A stretch of 64,000 nt of DNA, from the NCBI GenBank assembly GCA_031429355.1, contig JANOZM010000004.1:310001-374000 (forward strand), read 5' to 3'. The notes below the pieces were generated by a model. It had not been told where the DNA came from. It ran no database searches and was given only the letters and a program-made list of their open reading frames with translations. The translations under genes and the position numbers were made by a program. Shown piece by piece: positions 25,567 through 34,494 of this stretch. Numbering within the stretch: position 1 is the stretch's first letter; every line of letters begins with the position of its first letter. Origin of the DNA: JANOZM01 sp031429355. GTDB taxonomy: Bacteria > Pseudomonadota > Gammaproteobacteria > Burkholderiales > Burkholderiaceae_E.

Positions 25567-27039
25567 ATGACTTTAATTATTGCCGTTGCAATTTACATGG
25601 CTATAACAATCGCGGTGGGCTTGTATGCGGCGCGCAAAGTCAGTGGTGCTAAAGATTTTATGGTGGCTGGCCGTTCATTGCCCTTGTACATGAATATGGC
25701 TTGTGTATTTGCCACTTGGTTTGGCGCAGAAACGGTACTTAGTGTTTCTGCCACGTTTGCCAAAGATGGCCTAAGCGGCATTCCCGCAGACCCTTTTGGT
25801 GCTTCAATGTGTTTGGTCTTGGTGGCGCTATTTTTCGCAAAAACTTTTTACCGACTTGATCTTTTAACGATCGGTGATTTTTATAAAAAGCGCTACGGTA
25901 AATCAATCGAAGTGTTGACCAGCCTCGCCATTACCATTTCTTATTTGGGATGGACCTCGGCACAATTAACAGCGCTTGGTCTAGTTATTATGGTTTTATC
26001 ACAAGGTGCAATTAGCCTAAGCACCGGCATTATTTTGGGTTCGATTATCGTTGTGTTTTACACCATCTGGGGTGGCATGTGGTCAGTCGCGTTTACCGAC
26101 TTACTACAAACGGTTGTAATCTTAGTGGGCCTGCTGGTGATCGCTTGGTTAATTGGCGATATGGCTGGTGGCCCCGCTAAAGTGATTGAATCGGCGCGCG
26201 CCGCAGGAAAATTCGAATTTTGGCCTACCGGAAAAACCGGTGAATGGATGGCTTTTGCAGCCGCCTTTTTTACGATGGCGCTTGGCTCCATTCCGCAGCA
26301 AGATATCTTTCAGCGAGTAACCAGTGCTAAGGATGAGAAAACTGCGGTACGGGGCACGCTAATAGGTGGGGCAGTGTATTTCCTCTTTGCCTTCGTGCCG
26401 ATGTTTATTGCATATGCAGCAATCGTAATGGACCCCAAAATCATCGAGCTATTTAAAGCCGAAGATGCGCGCGAAATTCAACGTATTTTGCCCGACTTGA
26501 TATTGGCAAAAACACCTATTTGGGCGCAAATATTGTTTTTTGGCGCTTTGCTATCGGCCATCCTTTCAACCGCTAGCGGTGCTTTACTAGCGCCCACTTC
26601 GTTGTTTACCGAAAATGTATTACGACCGTTAGTTGGCGATACCGATGATCGGAAGTTTTTGCTCACCTTGCGTGTCGTGTTGATTGTCTTTAGCTTGTGT
26701 GCTTTGATGTTCGCCTTAAATTCAAAAAGCACAATGTATGAGATGGTTCAAAACGCCTACAAAGTGACTTTAGTCGGCGCCCTTGTTCCTTTGGTGCTCG
26801 GAATGTTTTGGTCTAAGGCAACAACGCAGGGTGCGTTGTTTTCAGTCATTGTCGGCTTAACCGTTTGGGGCGCAAGCGAACAGGGCTGGATTATTTGGTC
26901 GCTTGCTGCGCAAAGCCCTAATAACGCACAGATGCCTGCGCAAATTGTGGGTTTCGTTGCGGCCCTAGTTGCAATGATTGTTGGTTCGCTGGCGCCACAA
27001 ATTATTCCTAACAGCAACAGTTTGGCAAAGGCCGGCTAA
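25567..27039 (+). CDS. Sodium:solute symporter (SSS family)
   Basis: A 490-residue integral membrane transporter with about 13 hydrophobic segments. The family start is visible as AVGLYAARKVSGAKDFMVAGRS, followed by ATWFGAETVLSVSATF, the LLTIGDFYKKRYG block, and later SGALLAPTSLFTENVL. It should couple substrate uptake to sodium entry. The substrate cannot be told from sequence; candidates include organic acids, sugars or proline. It has a strong ribosome binding site (AGGAG at about nine bases upstream) and is convergent with the DUF6279 lipoprotein gene. Confidence 0.92.
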   Translation: MTLIIAVAIYMAITIAVGLYAARKVSGAKDFMVAGRSLPLYMNMACVFATWFGAETVLSVSATFAKDGLSGIPADPFGASMCLVLVALFFAKTFYRLDLLTIGDFYKKRYGKSIEVLTSLAITISYLGWTSAQLTALGLVIMVLSQGAISLSTGIILGSIIVVFYTIWGGMWSVAFTDLLQTVVILVGLLVIAWLIGDMAGGPAKVIESARAAGKFEFWPTGKTGEWMAFAAAFFTMALGSIPQQDIFQRVTSAKDEKTAVRGTLIGGAVYFLFAFVPMFIAYAAIVMDPKIIELFKAEDAREIQRILPDLILAKTPIWAQILFFGALLSAILSTASGALLAPTSLFTENVLRPLVGDTDDRKFLLTLRVVLIVFSLCALMFALNSKSTMYEMVQNAYKVTLVGALVPLVLGMFWSKATTQGALFSVIVGLTVWGASEQGWIIWSLAAQSPNNAQMPAQIVGFVAALVAMIVGSLAPQIIPNSNSLAKAG

Positions 27040-27043
27040 GCCT

Positions 27044-27949
27044 TTAAGCGCCCATTAATCCGCTAAGTTCGGCAATCCAACCGTCTAATTTTTTAGCCAT
27101 ACCCGCCCGTTGCTCGGCGCTTAAACTGGCAAACAGTTTTATAGTCATCAAATCACCCACTTTAACGGCTTTATCAAAATAAGCCTGTCTTGCGGGGTCC
27201 TGGGTTGTACCCGCGGCCAACATGTATTCTTTCAACCAGTTGGCACCTTGTTCTTTGTTAGTTTGCTCTTTACGAATTTTGTCTAACAACTGAGAAAACG
27301 TTTTCTGACGCGCCAATCGTTCTTTGTACCAAGTATCGTCAGTGGAAGGAATTTGATCTAAATAACCCTGAATCAGTTGTTCTTGGTTAGTAGTTAAGTC
27401 TGGAAAGAAGTTTTCATAGCGTTCTACAGTCCGTTTTAAACGCTCAGCAGCGCGGTCCTTCAGGTTAGCTTGTAAATACTTGGCGCGATTTTCCTTGTTT
27501 TGATCTTCCATGCGGTTGCGCATCCGCTCCAGTTGCTCGGGTTTCAAAGTTAAGGTCAGCTCGGCCATCGGCATGGCAATTTTCTCTGCCGTCACGTTCC
27601 AGCGGACCTCTAGCTGATCGCGCATCCACTGCATGTCATTTTCTTGCAAATTGCGTTTGCTACGATTACGCACTTCTAGCAATAGCTTGCGATACTCGGG
27701 CAATTCGGACTTTCTATGCCAGTTTTGCAGGTTGTTCAGTGCTACTCTTACTTGTTCTCGTTGGGTATCGTCGAACGAATAATATCGATCTAATTGCCAC
27801 GATGCGTATGTTGGCAAGGCGCTGTAACCCAGACTTATGACTGAACAGGCCGAGGCAAACAACGTTGCCAACAGTAGACAAACGATCAGTGGCCCTCTGA
27901 AAAACAAGGTGCGTGTGTTAAAATTCCCGACAATTGAAGTGCTAACCAT
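27044..27949 (-). CDS. DUF6279-type lipoprotein
   Basis: A roughly 300-residue predicted lipoprotein, with the lipobox LFASAC after a hydrophobic segment. The mature protein is rich in charged, helical sequence (WQLDRYYSFDDTQREQVR, then heptad-like basic stretches), as in DUF6279 proteins of Betaproteobacteria. The function is unknown. The start is uncertain: the frame is open to 28000, and I placed it at ATG 27949, which is near the divergent glmU start; the signal peptide is intact under either choice. Confidence 0.8.
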   Translation of the reverse strand: MVSTSIVGNFNTRTLFFRGPLIVCLLLATLFASACSVISLGYSALPTYASWQLDRYYSFDDTQREQVRVALNNLQNWHRKSELPEYRKLLLEVRNRSKRNLQENDMQWMRDQLEVRWNVTAEKIAMPMAELTLTLKPEQLERMRNRMEDQNKENRAKYLQANLKDRAAERLKRTVERYENFFPDLTTNQEQLIQGYLDQIPSTDDTWYKERLARQKTFSQLLDKIRKEQTNKEQGANWLKEYMLAAGTTQDPARQAYFDKAVKVGDLMTIKLFASLSAEQRAGMAKKLDGWIAELSGLMGA

Positions 27950-27970
27950 TTGATTTTTAGAGATATTTTT

Positions 27971-29332
27971 ATGAATGTTGTTGTACTGGCTGCTGGTCAA
28001 GGTAAACGGATGAAGTCCGATTTGCCCAAAGTATTACACCGTTTGTCCGACAAGCCGTTGTTAGGACATGTCTTAGATACGGCAAGGTCCCTTACAGCGT
28101 CAAAAATTGTAGTGATTTATGGTCATGGTGGTCAAATCGTTCCCGAAACAATGGCCGCGGCCGATTTGCAATGGGCAAAGCAAGATCCACCTAAGGGTAC
28201 GGGCCATGCAGTTCAGCAAGGGGTCGACTTATTAGATCCGACGCAACCAACACTTATTCTATATGGCGACGTGCCGTTAACCAAAGCGTCAACGCTACAA
28301 GCGCTTTTAAAAGCTGCTGGCCAAACTAAGTTAGCAATCTTAACGGTTAAGTTAAAAGACCCGTCAGGTTACGGTCGAATTGTGCGGGATCCTGAAGGTT
28401 TTATTACCGGAATCGTCGAGCAGAAAGACGCCAGCGCCCAAGAGCGATTGATTAACGAAATTAATACGGGAATTATGGTTGTGCCAACCGCACGTTTATC
28501 GAGTTGGCTTTCAAAATTATCGAGCAATAACGCCCAAGGTGAGTATTACTTAACTGACATCGTTGCATTTGCCTCGCAAGATGGCATCGAGATTACTCAC
28601 GCCCATCCTGACGAAGAATGGGAAACATTAGGTGTCAATAGTAAAGTGCAGTTGGCGCAATTAGAACGAACCCATCAGTTAAACCAAGCGACCGCGTTAA
28701 TGGAAGCAGGCGTCATGCTGGCCGACCCCGCGCGCATTGATGTGCGAGGAAGTTTAACTTGTGGCCGCGATGTCGAAATTGACGTCGGTTGTGTCTTTGA
28801 AGGCCAAGTAACTGTCGGTGATGGGGCAAAAATTGGTCCCTATTGCGTGATTAAAAATGCAGTAATTGGCGCTGGTTCCGAATTGCAAGCTTATAGCCAC
28901 ATTGAACAAGCCGCTGTTGGTGTCAAAAACAAAATTGGCCCGTTTGCGCGCTTACGTCCAGGTACCGAGTTAGGTTTGGATGCACATGTTGGTAATTTTG
29001 TAGAGCTTAAAAATGCCAAGTTTGGTAACGGCTCAAAGGCTAATCATTTAGCCTACATTGGCGATGCAGTAATTGGGCAACGCGTCAATATTGGAGCCGG
29101 TACTATTACTTGCAATTACGATGGCGCTAACAAGCACCAAACGGTTATTGAGGATGATGCTTTTATTGGTAGCGACTCGCAGCTAGTCGCACCAGTGCGA
29201 GTGGGTGCAGGGGCTACTTTAGGTGCCGGAACGACCTTAACCAAAGATGCGCCAGCGAATTCTCTAACGGTGTCGCGCGTAAAACAAACAACTTTAAACG
29301 GCTGGGAACGTCCGGTTAAGGCTAAAAAATAA
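27971..29332 (+). CDS. glmU: Bifunctional GlcNAc-1-P uridyltransferase/acetyltransferase
   Basis: Makes UDP-N-acetylglucosamine for peptidoglycan and lipid A. The N-terminal uridyltransferase has VVVLAAGQGKRMKSDLPKVL, KGTGHAVQQG and LYGDVPLTK. The C-terminal half is a left-handed beta-helix with hexapeptide repeats and the acetyltransferase motifs FVELKNAKFG and NHLAYIGDA. I start it at ATG 27971, which gives MNVVVLAAGQ and a usual 453-residue protein. It is followed by glmS, and the last codons begin a 17-bp tandem repeat. Confidence 0.98.
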   Translation: MNVVVLAAGQGKRMKSDLPKVLHRLSDKPLLGHVLDTARSLTASKIVVIYGHGGQIVPETMAAADLQWAKQDPPKGTGHAVQQGVDLLDPTQPTLILYGDVPLTKASTLQALLKAAGQTKLAILTVKLKDPSGYGRIVRDPEGFITGIVEQKDASAQERLINEINTGIMVVPTARLSSWLSKLSSNNAQGEYYLTDIVAFASQDGIEITHAHPDEEWETLGVNSKVQLAQLERTHQLNQATALMEAGVMLADPARIDVRGSLTCGRDVEIDVGCVFEGQVTVGDGAKIGPYCVIKNAVIGAGSELQAYSHIEQAAVGVKNKIGPFARLRPGTELGLDAHVGNFVELKNAKFGNGSKANHLAYIGDAVIGQRVNIGAGTITCNYDGANKHQTVIEDDAFIGSDSQLVAPVRVGAGATLGAGTTLTKDAPANSLTVSRVKQTTLNGWERPVKAKK

Positions 29333-29388
29333 AACCGGCTAAAAAGTAAATCAAGCTAAAAAGTAAATCAAGCCAAGAAGTAATTTAG
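29321..29388. repeat. 17-bp tandem repeat between glmU and glmS
   Basis: Four adjacent 17-base units are visible. Units 2 and 3 (29338-29371) are identical, GCTAAAAAGTAAATCAA; unit 1 (29321-29337), which covers the glmU stop, and unit 4 (29372-29388) are diverged copies. It looks like stepwise tandem duplication of the end of glmU. Confidence 0.9.
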
Positions 29389-29404
29389 AACGAAAGATTG
29401 AACT

Positions 29405-31252
29405 ATGTGTGGAATTGTCGGCGCAGCATCAAATCGTAATGTTGTACCCATCTTAATCGAAGGCTTACGTAAGCTTGAGTATCGTGGGTACGATTCCGCC
29501 GGCCTTGCGCTGCTCAACGGCAGCCTATCGCGCGTTCGTGCCGTGGGCCGTGTTGCAGACTTGCATGCTAAGGCCGAAGGTCATGACGCGCCTACCGGCA
29601 TTGCGCATACCCGTTGGGCAACACACGGTGGTGTTAATGAAAAAAACGCCCATCCCCATATTTCTGATCAAGGTGGATTAAGTGTTTGCGTCGTACACAA
29701 CGGCATTATCGAAAACCACGAAGCCTTGCGCCAAGAACTAAAAGCTAAAGGCTATGTGTTTACATCCGATACGGATACCGAAGTTATTTCGCACTTGGTT
29801 CATTGCGAAATGATAGGCGGATCGACCTTGTTGCAAGCCGTTAAAAAAGTCGTCAAGCGTTTACACGGCGCCTATGCAATTGCGGCCATTGCCGATCGCG
29901 AAGCCGATACGGTTGTTGGTTCACGCAAAGGTTCGCCTTTGCTATTGGGTGTTGGTAATGGTGGTACGGGCAAGGGAGAAAACTTTCTAGCATCCGATAC
30001 ATCTGCATTACTTCAAGTAACAAAATTTGTAACTTACTTAGAAGAAGGCGATGTTGTTCAAATTACACCAAACGGTTATCAAGTCTACGATGATCACGGT
30101 AAAAAAACCGAGCGTCCAATTGTAGAAAGTCAACTGACTGCCGATGCAGTTGAACTGGGCAAGTACGACCACTACATGCAAAAAGAAATTTTTGAGCAAC
30201 CCGGTGCCATCGCAAACACGCTTGAAATGGTCATTAATGCCCAGTCGTTAAGTAGTGGTTTGTTTGGTGCCGATGCCGAAAAAATCTTTGCTAACACTAA
30301 ACAAATTTTAATTTTGGCTTGTGGTACAAGTTATCATTCGGGAATGGTTGCAAAGTACTGGTTAGAGTCCGTTGCAAAAATTGCAACCTCAGTCGAAATT
30401 GCTAGTGAGTATCGCTACCGCGAATCGGTAGCCCAAGAAAATACTTTGGTTATTACTATTTCGCAGTCGGGTGAAACAGCCGATACATTGGCCGCCTTGC
30501 AATACGCGCAAAGCAAAGGTTTAACCGACACGCTCACCATTTGTAACGTGCCCGAATCAGCATTAATTCGTCAAAGCAAACTGCGTTTCTTAACCCGTGC
30601 AGGCCCAGAAATTGGCGTGGCATCGACCAAAGCATTTACAACACAATTGGCGGCCTTGTTTGTACTTACTTTAGTTTTAGCCAAACAACGTAATCACTTA
30701 AGCAAAGAACTAGAGCTGCAGTTGTTAGAGCAATTGCGTCACTTACCAGCCGCAATTAATAAAGTGTTGGAATGCGAACCCATTATTAAACACTGGGCCA
30801 AGCGTTTTGCCACTAAGCAGCACGCCTTGTTCTTGGGCCGTGGTGTGCATTTTCCAATTGCAATGGAAGGCGCGTTAAAGCTTAAAGAAGTGACCTATAT
30901 CCATGCCGAGGCTTATGCTGCAGGCGAGTTAAAACACGGCCCGTTAGCCTTAGTCGATAACCAGATGCCTGTGGTAACGGTAGCCCCTAACGACGCGCTG
31001 ATTGAAAAGCTAAAGTCCAATTTACAAGAAGTACGCGCGCGCGGTGGCGAGCTGTTTGTATTTGCTGACCAAGACGCACAAATTGAACCCAGCGATGGCG
31101 TCAATATTATTAACTTGCCAGACCACGCAGGTTTGTTGTCACCAATTTTGCATGTGATTCCGTTGCAACTGTTGTCGTATCACGCCGCCCTGGCAAAGGG
31201 TACTGATGTGGACAAGCCGCGTAATTTGGCTAAGTCGGTTACGGTTGAGTGA
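29405..31252 (+). CDS. glmS: Glutamine--fructose-6-phosphate aminotransferase (isomerizing)
   Basis: Makes glucosamine-6-phosphate from fructose-6-phosphate and glutamine, the first step of amino-sugar synthesis. The 615-residue protein begins MCGIVGAA with the catalytic Cys2 of the glutaminase domain, and has HTRWATHGGVNEKNAHPH. Two SIS domains follow, with ACGTSYHSGMVAKYWLE, ISQSGETADTL and the C-terminal LAKSVTVE. It follows glmU by 72 bases with a tandem repeat between. An intrinsic terminator ends the unit. No glmS ribozyme is present, as expected for this phylum. Confidence 0.98.
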   Translation: MCGIVGAASNRNVVPILIEGLRKLEYRGYDSAGLALLNGSLSRVRAVGRVADLHAKAEGHDAPTGIAHTRWATHGGVNEKNAHPHISDQGGLSVCVVHNGIIENHEALRQELKAKGYVFTSDTDTEVISHLVHCEMIGGSTLLQAVKKVVKRLHGAYAIAAIADREADTVVGSRKGSPLLLGVGNGGTGKGENFLASDTSALLQVTKFVTYLEEGDVVQITPNGYQVYDDHGKKTERPIVESQLTADAVELGKYDHYMQKEIFEQPGAIANTLEMVINAQSLSSGLFGADAEKIFANTKQILILACGTSYHSGMVAKYWLESVAKIATSVEIASEYRYRESVAQENTLVITISQSGETADTLAALQYAQSKGLTDTLTICNVPESALIRQSKLRFLTRAGPEIGVASTKAFTTQLAALFVLTLVLAKQRNHLSKELELQLLEQLRHLPAAINKVLECEPIIKHWAKRFATKQHALFLGRGVHFPIAMEGALKLKEVTYIHAEAYAAGELKHGPLALVDNQMPVVTVAPNDALIEKLKSNLQEVRARGGELFVFADQDAQIEPSDGVNIINLPDHAGLLSPILHVIPLQLLSYHAALAKGTDVDKPRNLAKSVTVE

Positions 31253-31274
31253 TTGGATGGTTTAGTTGAAGTCT

Positions 31275-31302
31275 AAAAAAGGGCCGTTTTTGGTCCTTTT
31301 TT
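31275..31302 (+). terminator. Intrinsic terminator after glmS
   Basis: AAAAAAGGGCC and GGTCCTTTTTT form a stem (one G-U pair) with a six-base loop and a T-run, 22 bases after the glmS stop. The A tract on the other side lets it act on the opposite strand too. Confidence 0.85.
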
Positions 31303-31456
31303 ATTTGCCCTAATTTTTTGCGAAGTACGTTTTTTAGTACAAACTGCCGCCGGTTTATACAGACCTTATCTGATCTCTTATTACAGTAATGATACTTGAC
31401 TGCGCACTACGCTCAGCCTAAGTACTAGCAGACAACAAATCAACGAGCGCATAGGG

Positions 31457-31489
31457 TTGACGTTTAGACTGCCTTACGTTAAAGTAAGG
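31457..31489 (+). promoter_or_regulatory. vapBC promoter with overlapping inverted-repeat operator
   Basis: A good -35 element TTGACG (31457-31462) lies 16 bases before a weak -10-like TTAAAG (31479-31484). Across it lies an inverted repeat CCTTAC-GTTAAA-GTAAGG (31472-31489). Operators of this kind bind the VapBC complex and autorepress the operon. The 150 bases between the glmS terminator and this promoter hold no gene. Confidence 0.55.
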
Positions 31490-31516
31490 AATCCAAGTGT
31501 TACGCGGACATTTTCC

Positions 31517-31783
31517 ATGACCACAGCGACTGTTACATCCAAAGGCCAAATCACCATCCCGGTAAAAGTTCGCCAAGCCCTTAACCTAGAGGCCGGTGAT
31601 CGCATTGCATTTGAATTAACGCCGACGGGTGAATTTATTTTTAAGCCAGAGCAAAAAATGGCGATCACTGCGCTTAAAGGCATATTTGGTAAGCCCGCAA
31701 AAGCTGTTTCGATCGAACAAATGAATGCAGTAATTGCCAAGCGCGGAGCTGCAGCTCGCTCACGGTCTGGATCCGCTAAGTGA
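31517..31783 (+). CDS. vapB: AbrB/MazE/SpoVT-type antitoxin of a VapBC module
   Basis: An 88-residue antitoxin with a swapped-hairpin DNA-binding domain: TATVTSKGQITIPVKVRQAL followed by GDRIAFELTPTGEFIF, the classic AbrB/MazE pattern. The C-terminal part probably binds and neutralises the toxin. The frame opens at 31457, but ATG 31517 matches the family N-terminus, and the extra upstream codons would cover the promoter, so I chose it. Its stop overlaps the toxin GTG start by four bases. Confidence 0.92.
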   Translation: MTTATVTSKGQITIPVKVRQALNLEAGDRIAFELTPTGEFIFKPEQKMAITALKGIFGKPAKAVSIEQMNAVIAKRGAAARSRSGSAK

Positions 31784-32178
31784 TAGGTTTAGATACCAAT
31801 GTACTGGTGCGTTACATCACCCAAGACGACAGCAAGCAGTCTGCGTTAGCTAATTTGCTCATTGAAAAATTGAATGAAACTTCGCCGGGATTTGTAACTC
31901 TAGTGACCGTGGTCGAGTTAAATTGGGTACTTGAATCGGCTTACAATTTTACGCGCGAGCAATTTGCAACAGTGATGCAAACGCTCCTCGCGGTTGATAG
32001 TATTAAACTTGACCGTACTGCTGTAGTTGCCAGTGCTGTACGGAAGTATGCGGCCAGCAAAGCAGATTTTGCTGATTGTTTGATAGAACGTTTATCGGTC
32101 AGTGCAGGTTGTGAGCTGACCATGACGTTTGATAAAGCAGCGGCTAAGCGGGTAGGAATGGTATTGATTGCTAATTAA
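31780..32178 (+). CDS. vapC: PIN-domain toxin of a VapBC module
   Basis: A 132-residue PIN-domain ribonuclease toxin. The acidic metal-binding set is in place: D5 (MIGLDTNVLVRY), E46 (VVELNWV), D96 and D99 (KADFADC), and D118 (TFDKAA). The GTG start overlaps the antitoxin stop, the usual arrangement for coupled toxin-antitoxin genes. VapC toxins typically cut tRNA or rRNA; the target here is unknown. The module stands alone between glmS and hsp20 and has no neighbouring mobile genes. Confidence 0.92.
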   Translation: MIGLDTNVLVRYITQDDSKQSALANLLIEKLNETSPGFVTLVTVVELNWVLESAYNFTREQFATVMQTLLAVDSIKLDRTAVVASAVRKYAASKADFADCLIERLSVSAGCELTMTFDKAAAKRVGMVLIAN

Positions 32179-32230
32179 AATTCTGTGATGCTAGCGCCCT
32201 TTTTAAACGGAACCATTTTCGAAAATTCAA

Positions 32231-32267
32231 TGTAAAAGAGGACCGCAAATCGCGGTCCTCTTTTACA
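32231..32267. terminator. Strong bidirectional terminator between vapC and hsp20
   Basis: A perfect 16-bp inverted repeat: TGTAAAAGAGGACCGC pairs with GCGGTCCTCTTTTACA around a five-base loop. The T-runs on both strands are inside the repeat, so it terminates both converging transcripts. Confidence 0.92.
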
Positions 32268-32294
32268 TTACTGAGACTAATTTTTGACCCAATC

Positions 32295-32738
32295 TTATTG
32301 AACTGCAATTTTCTTAGCACTCGTTTGCACTTTTTTTGGCAACGTTACTTCTAGTACGCCTAGTTCTAATTTCGCAACAACAGCCTCTGCATCGACCTCT
32401 TGTGCCAACTTAAACTGTCGTTCGAATTGCCCCGTTACACGCTCGCGCCGAATAAGTGTTTCGTTTGCAATACTGCTTTCGTCGCTGACAGAATTTGCAC
32501 TTATTTTTACTTGTGCGCCATCAACTTCAACATGAACTTGTTCTTTGCTCACGCCGGGTAGATTGGCATACACAATGTAGGCCGCTTCAGTTTCTCGCGC
32601 ATCGATTGGAAAACGTAAAGTTGTTTGTGATTTTGACGCTAAGCTAACCGCTGGTCCAAACTGTGATCCGGCAAACTGAGAAGCGCGAATAAATGAATCT
32701 AAGCTAGATAATGAATCGTATAAAGATACAGCACGCAT
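32295..32738 (-). CDS. Small heat shock protein (Hsp20/alpha-crystallin)
   Basis: A 147-residue ATP-independent chaperone. The alpha-crystallin domain is visible as AAYIVYANLPGVSKEQVHVEVDG-like sequence, then VKISANSVSD, RRERVTGQFERQFKL and the end motif GVLEVTLPKK, with a C-terminal KKIAVQ tail. The ATG at 32738 is preceded by AAGGAG. Its leader can fold so that part of that ribosome binding site is paired, which would fit heat induction. It is convergent with vapC. Confidence 0.95.
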   Translation of the reverse strand: MRAVSLYDSLSSLDSFIRASQFAGSQFGPAVSLASKSQTTLRFPIDARETEAAYIVYANLPGVSKEQVHVEVDGAQVKISANSVSDESSIANETLIRRERVTGQFERQFKLAQEVDAEAVVAKLELGVLEVTLPKKVQTSAKKIAVQ

Positions 32739-32744
32739 TTTAAA

Positions 32745-32792
32745 ACTCCTTGTTTAAAGTAAGGAACGTTTGTTGTTCCAATGTAAACAAGT
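32745..32792 (-). promoter_or_regulatory. Candidate RNA thermometer leader of hsp20
   Basis: In the minus-strand leader CTTGTTTA (plus coordinates 32784-32791) is complementary to TAAACAAG (32749-32756). The latter contains the first three bases of the AAGGAG ribosome binding site (32746-32751). An inner hairpin GGAAC/GTTCC (32763-32767/32775-32779) is nested inside. Weak A/U-rich pairing next to the ribosome binding site is the logic of thermometers before small heat shock genes. It is not a recognised ROSE consensus. Confidence 0.45.
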
Positions 32793-32905
32793 TGGTGATG
32801 CAGTATTAAAATTTCAAGTAAATATATTTTTAACGTAGTGCGTCCCAAAGGAGCTTGAAACCTATTGAAGTCATCCCAATAATAGAGGGGAGTCTATTCG
32901 GTCAC

Positions 32906-34381
32906 TTATGGTGTTGCTGAATCTTTTTTCGACAAAATCGTAATACGCTCACGCATAAACCATAGCAACACTAAGCCGGGCATTGCAAACGCCACCGTAA
33001 TTAGAAAAAACGTCGGCCAGCCAACTGCTTCTACCAATACGCCCGAAGTGGGGCCAACGTATACGCGACCCACCGCAGACAATGCAGAAATTAAAGCAAA
33101 CTGTGCAGCCGAAAAACGTTTATCCGTTAGCGTCATAAGAAACGCTAAGAACGCTGCCGTTCCCATGCCGCCACATAAATTTTCTAGCCAAATGGCACCG
33201 GTCATTAGCGCTAAACTTTTTTCGTTGATGGATAAAACCCAGTACGCTAAATTAGAGACTGCTTGCAAAATACCAAACAGCATTAACGATTTAAACAATG
33301 ACAAGCGTGCCATTAGAAGGCCGCCAAACAACGCGCCAATAATGGTTGCAATTAAGCCCGACACTTTGTTTACTGCACCGACTTCCGTTTGAGTGAACCC
33401 TAATCCTTTAATTAAGAACGCGGTAGATAAAGAAGCTGCAAAGGCATCACCCAATTTGTAAAGCACCACTAGAACCAACAACGAAACTGCGGCTGGCTGC
33501 TTCATAAAAGAATCCCACGGGACAACAAAACTCGGGAAACCAACTTTACGCGCCACAAAAATCGCGCTGCCCAGAGCCGTCATAATAACCATGGTGTCGG
33601 CAATTAAACTAAGCCATTTGTCCGCTTTGATATTTGCCGGAATAAGCCCGGGCCAGTTAAACAGGGGCCATCCTAAAACAAATATACCAATGCCCGCGCC
33701 TACCAGCAGCATCGATACAAAACCGCGTAATTCGACACTCACCGAGCTTGATAAATCGGCCTTGGTATTTAGCTTTGGCATTAGCCAAGTAACACCCATA
33801 AACAGTAAAAAGGCGATGCCTAAAACGCGATAGGTGCTGGGCCAGCCTAAGCCCTGGTCGGCCAAAATAAAAGCCAACCCACCAGAGACCAACATTGCGG
33901 TGCGATAGCCTAGCACCGTGATAGCGGCACCAGCGCCGCGTTCTTCGGTGCTGAGCAAATCGGTGCGGTACGCGTCAAACACAATATCTTGTGAGGCCGA
34001 GCAAAACGCCATGGCAACGCAGGCAGTGGCGAGCAAAACCAATTCAGTTTTTGGCGATAGCGCGGCCATTGCAAAACAACATACGGCAAGCCCCAGCTGG
34101 GTAATGATTAACCAACTGCGCCGTCGCCCAGCAAATGTTGGTTCGAATCGATCCATTAGCGGCGCCCAAACAAACTTGAAGGTGTAGGGCAATGCCACCA
34201 AAGAAAAGTAGCCAATAGATTTAAGCGATAAGCCTTCTACCGTTAACCATGCCTGCAACGCACCGGCCGTGAGCGCCAACGGCAGGCCGCTCGCAAAACC
34301 CAATAACAGCATGGCCAACATGTTGCGGTTCCCAAATACTTGGAGGTAAATCCGCCATCCCTGATCGTTTGTTGCAGTCAT
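32906..34381 (-). CDS. ampG: AmpG-family MFS permease
   Basis: A 491-residue 12-14 segment inner-membrane transporter. It opens YLQVFGNRNMLAMLLLGFASGLPLALTAGALQAWL and has WLTVEGLSLKSIGYFSLVALPYTFKFVWAPLMDR-like sequence, the pattern of AmpG muropeptide permeases. These import GlcNAc-anhydroMurNAc peptides from the periplasm for recycling. It would act downstream of lytic transglycosylases such as the Slt encoded at 12.2 kb. It is divergent from the M48 metalloprotease gene. Confidence 0.88.
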   Translation of the reverse strand: MTATNDQGWRIYLQVFGNRNMLAMLLLGFASGLPLALTAGALQAWLTVEGLSLKSIGYFSLVALPYTFKFVWAPLMDRFEPTFAGRRRSWLIITQLGLAVCCFAMAALSPKTELVLLATACVAMAFCSASQDIVFDAYRTDLLSTEERGAGAAITVLGYRTAMLVSGGLAFILADQGLGWPSTYRVLGIAFLLFMGVTWLMPKLNTKADLSSSVSVELRGFVSMLLVGAGIGIFVLGWPLFNWPGLIPANIKADKWLSLIADTMVIMTALGSAIFVARKVGFPSFVVPWDSFMKQPAAVSLLVLVVLYKLGDAFAASLSTAFLIKGLGFTQTEVGAVNKVSGLIATIIGALFGGLLMARLSLFKSLMLFGILQAVSNLAYWVLSINEKSLALMTGAIWLENLCGGMGTAAFLAFLMTLTDKRFSAAQFALISALSAVGRVYVGPTSGVLVEAVGWPTFFLITVAFAMPGLVLLWFMRERITILSKKDSATP

Positions 34382-34494
34382 CCGCGTAGTTTACCAGCGC
34401 GTTAACGGAAGTCTTGCTATGCTTGAGGATTGCCCGTTCGGCAGCACCTATTTTCTTCACAAGTTTTTAATTATCAATTTTCTGGAGCCTATTT

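Noticed and set aside
31303..31456. The 150-bp gap between glmS terminator and vapBC as a possible mobile-element scar
   Set aside because: No direct or inverted terminal repeats or remnants of a transposase were found.
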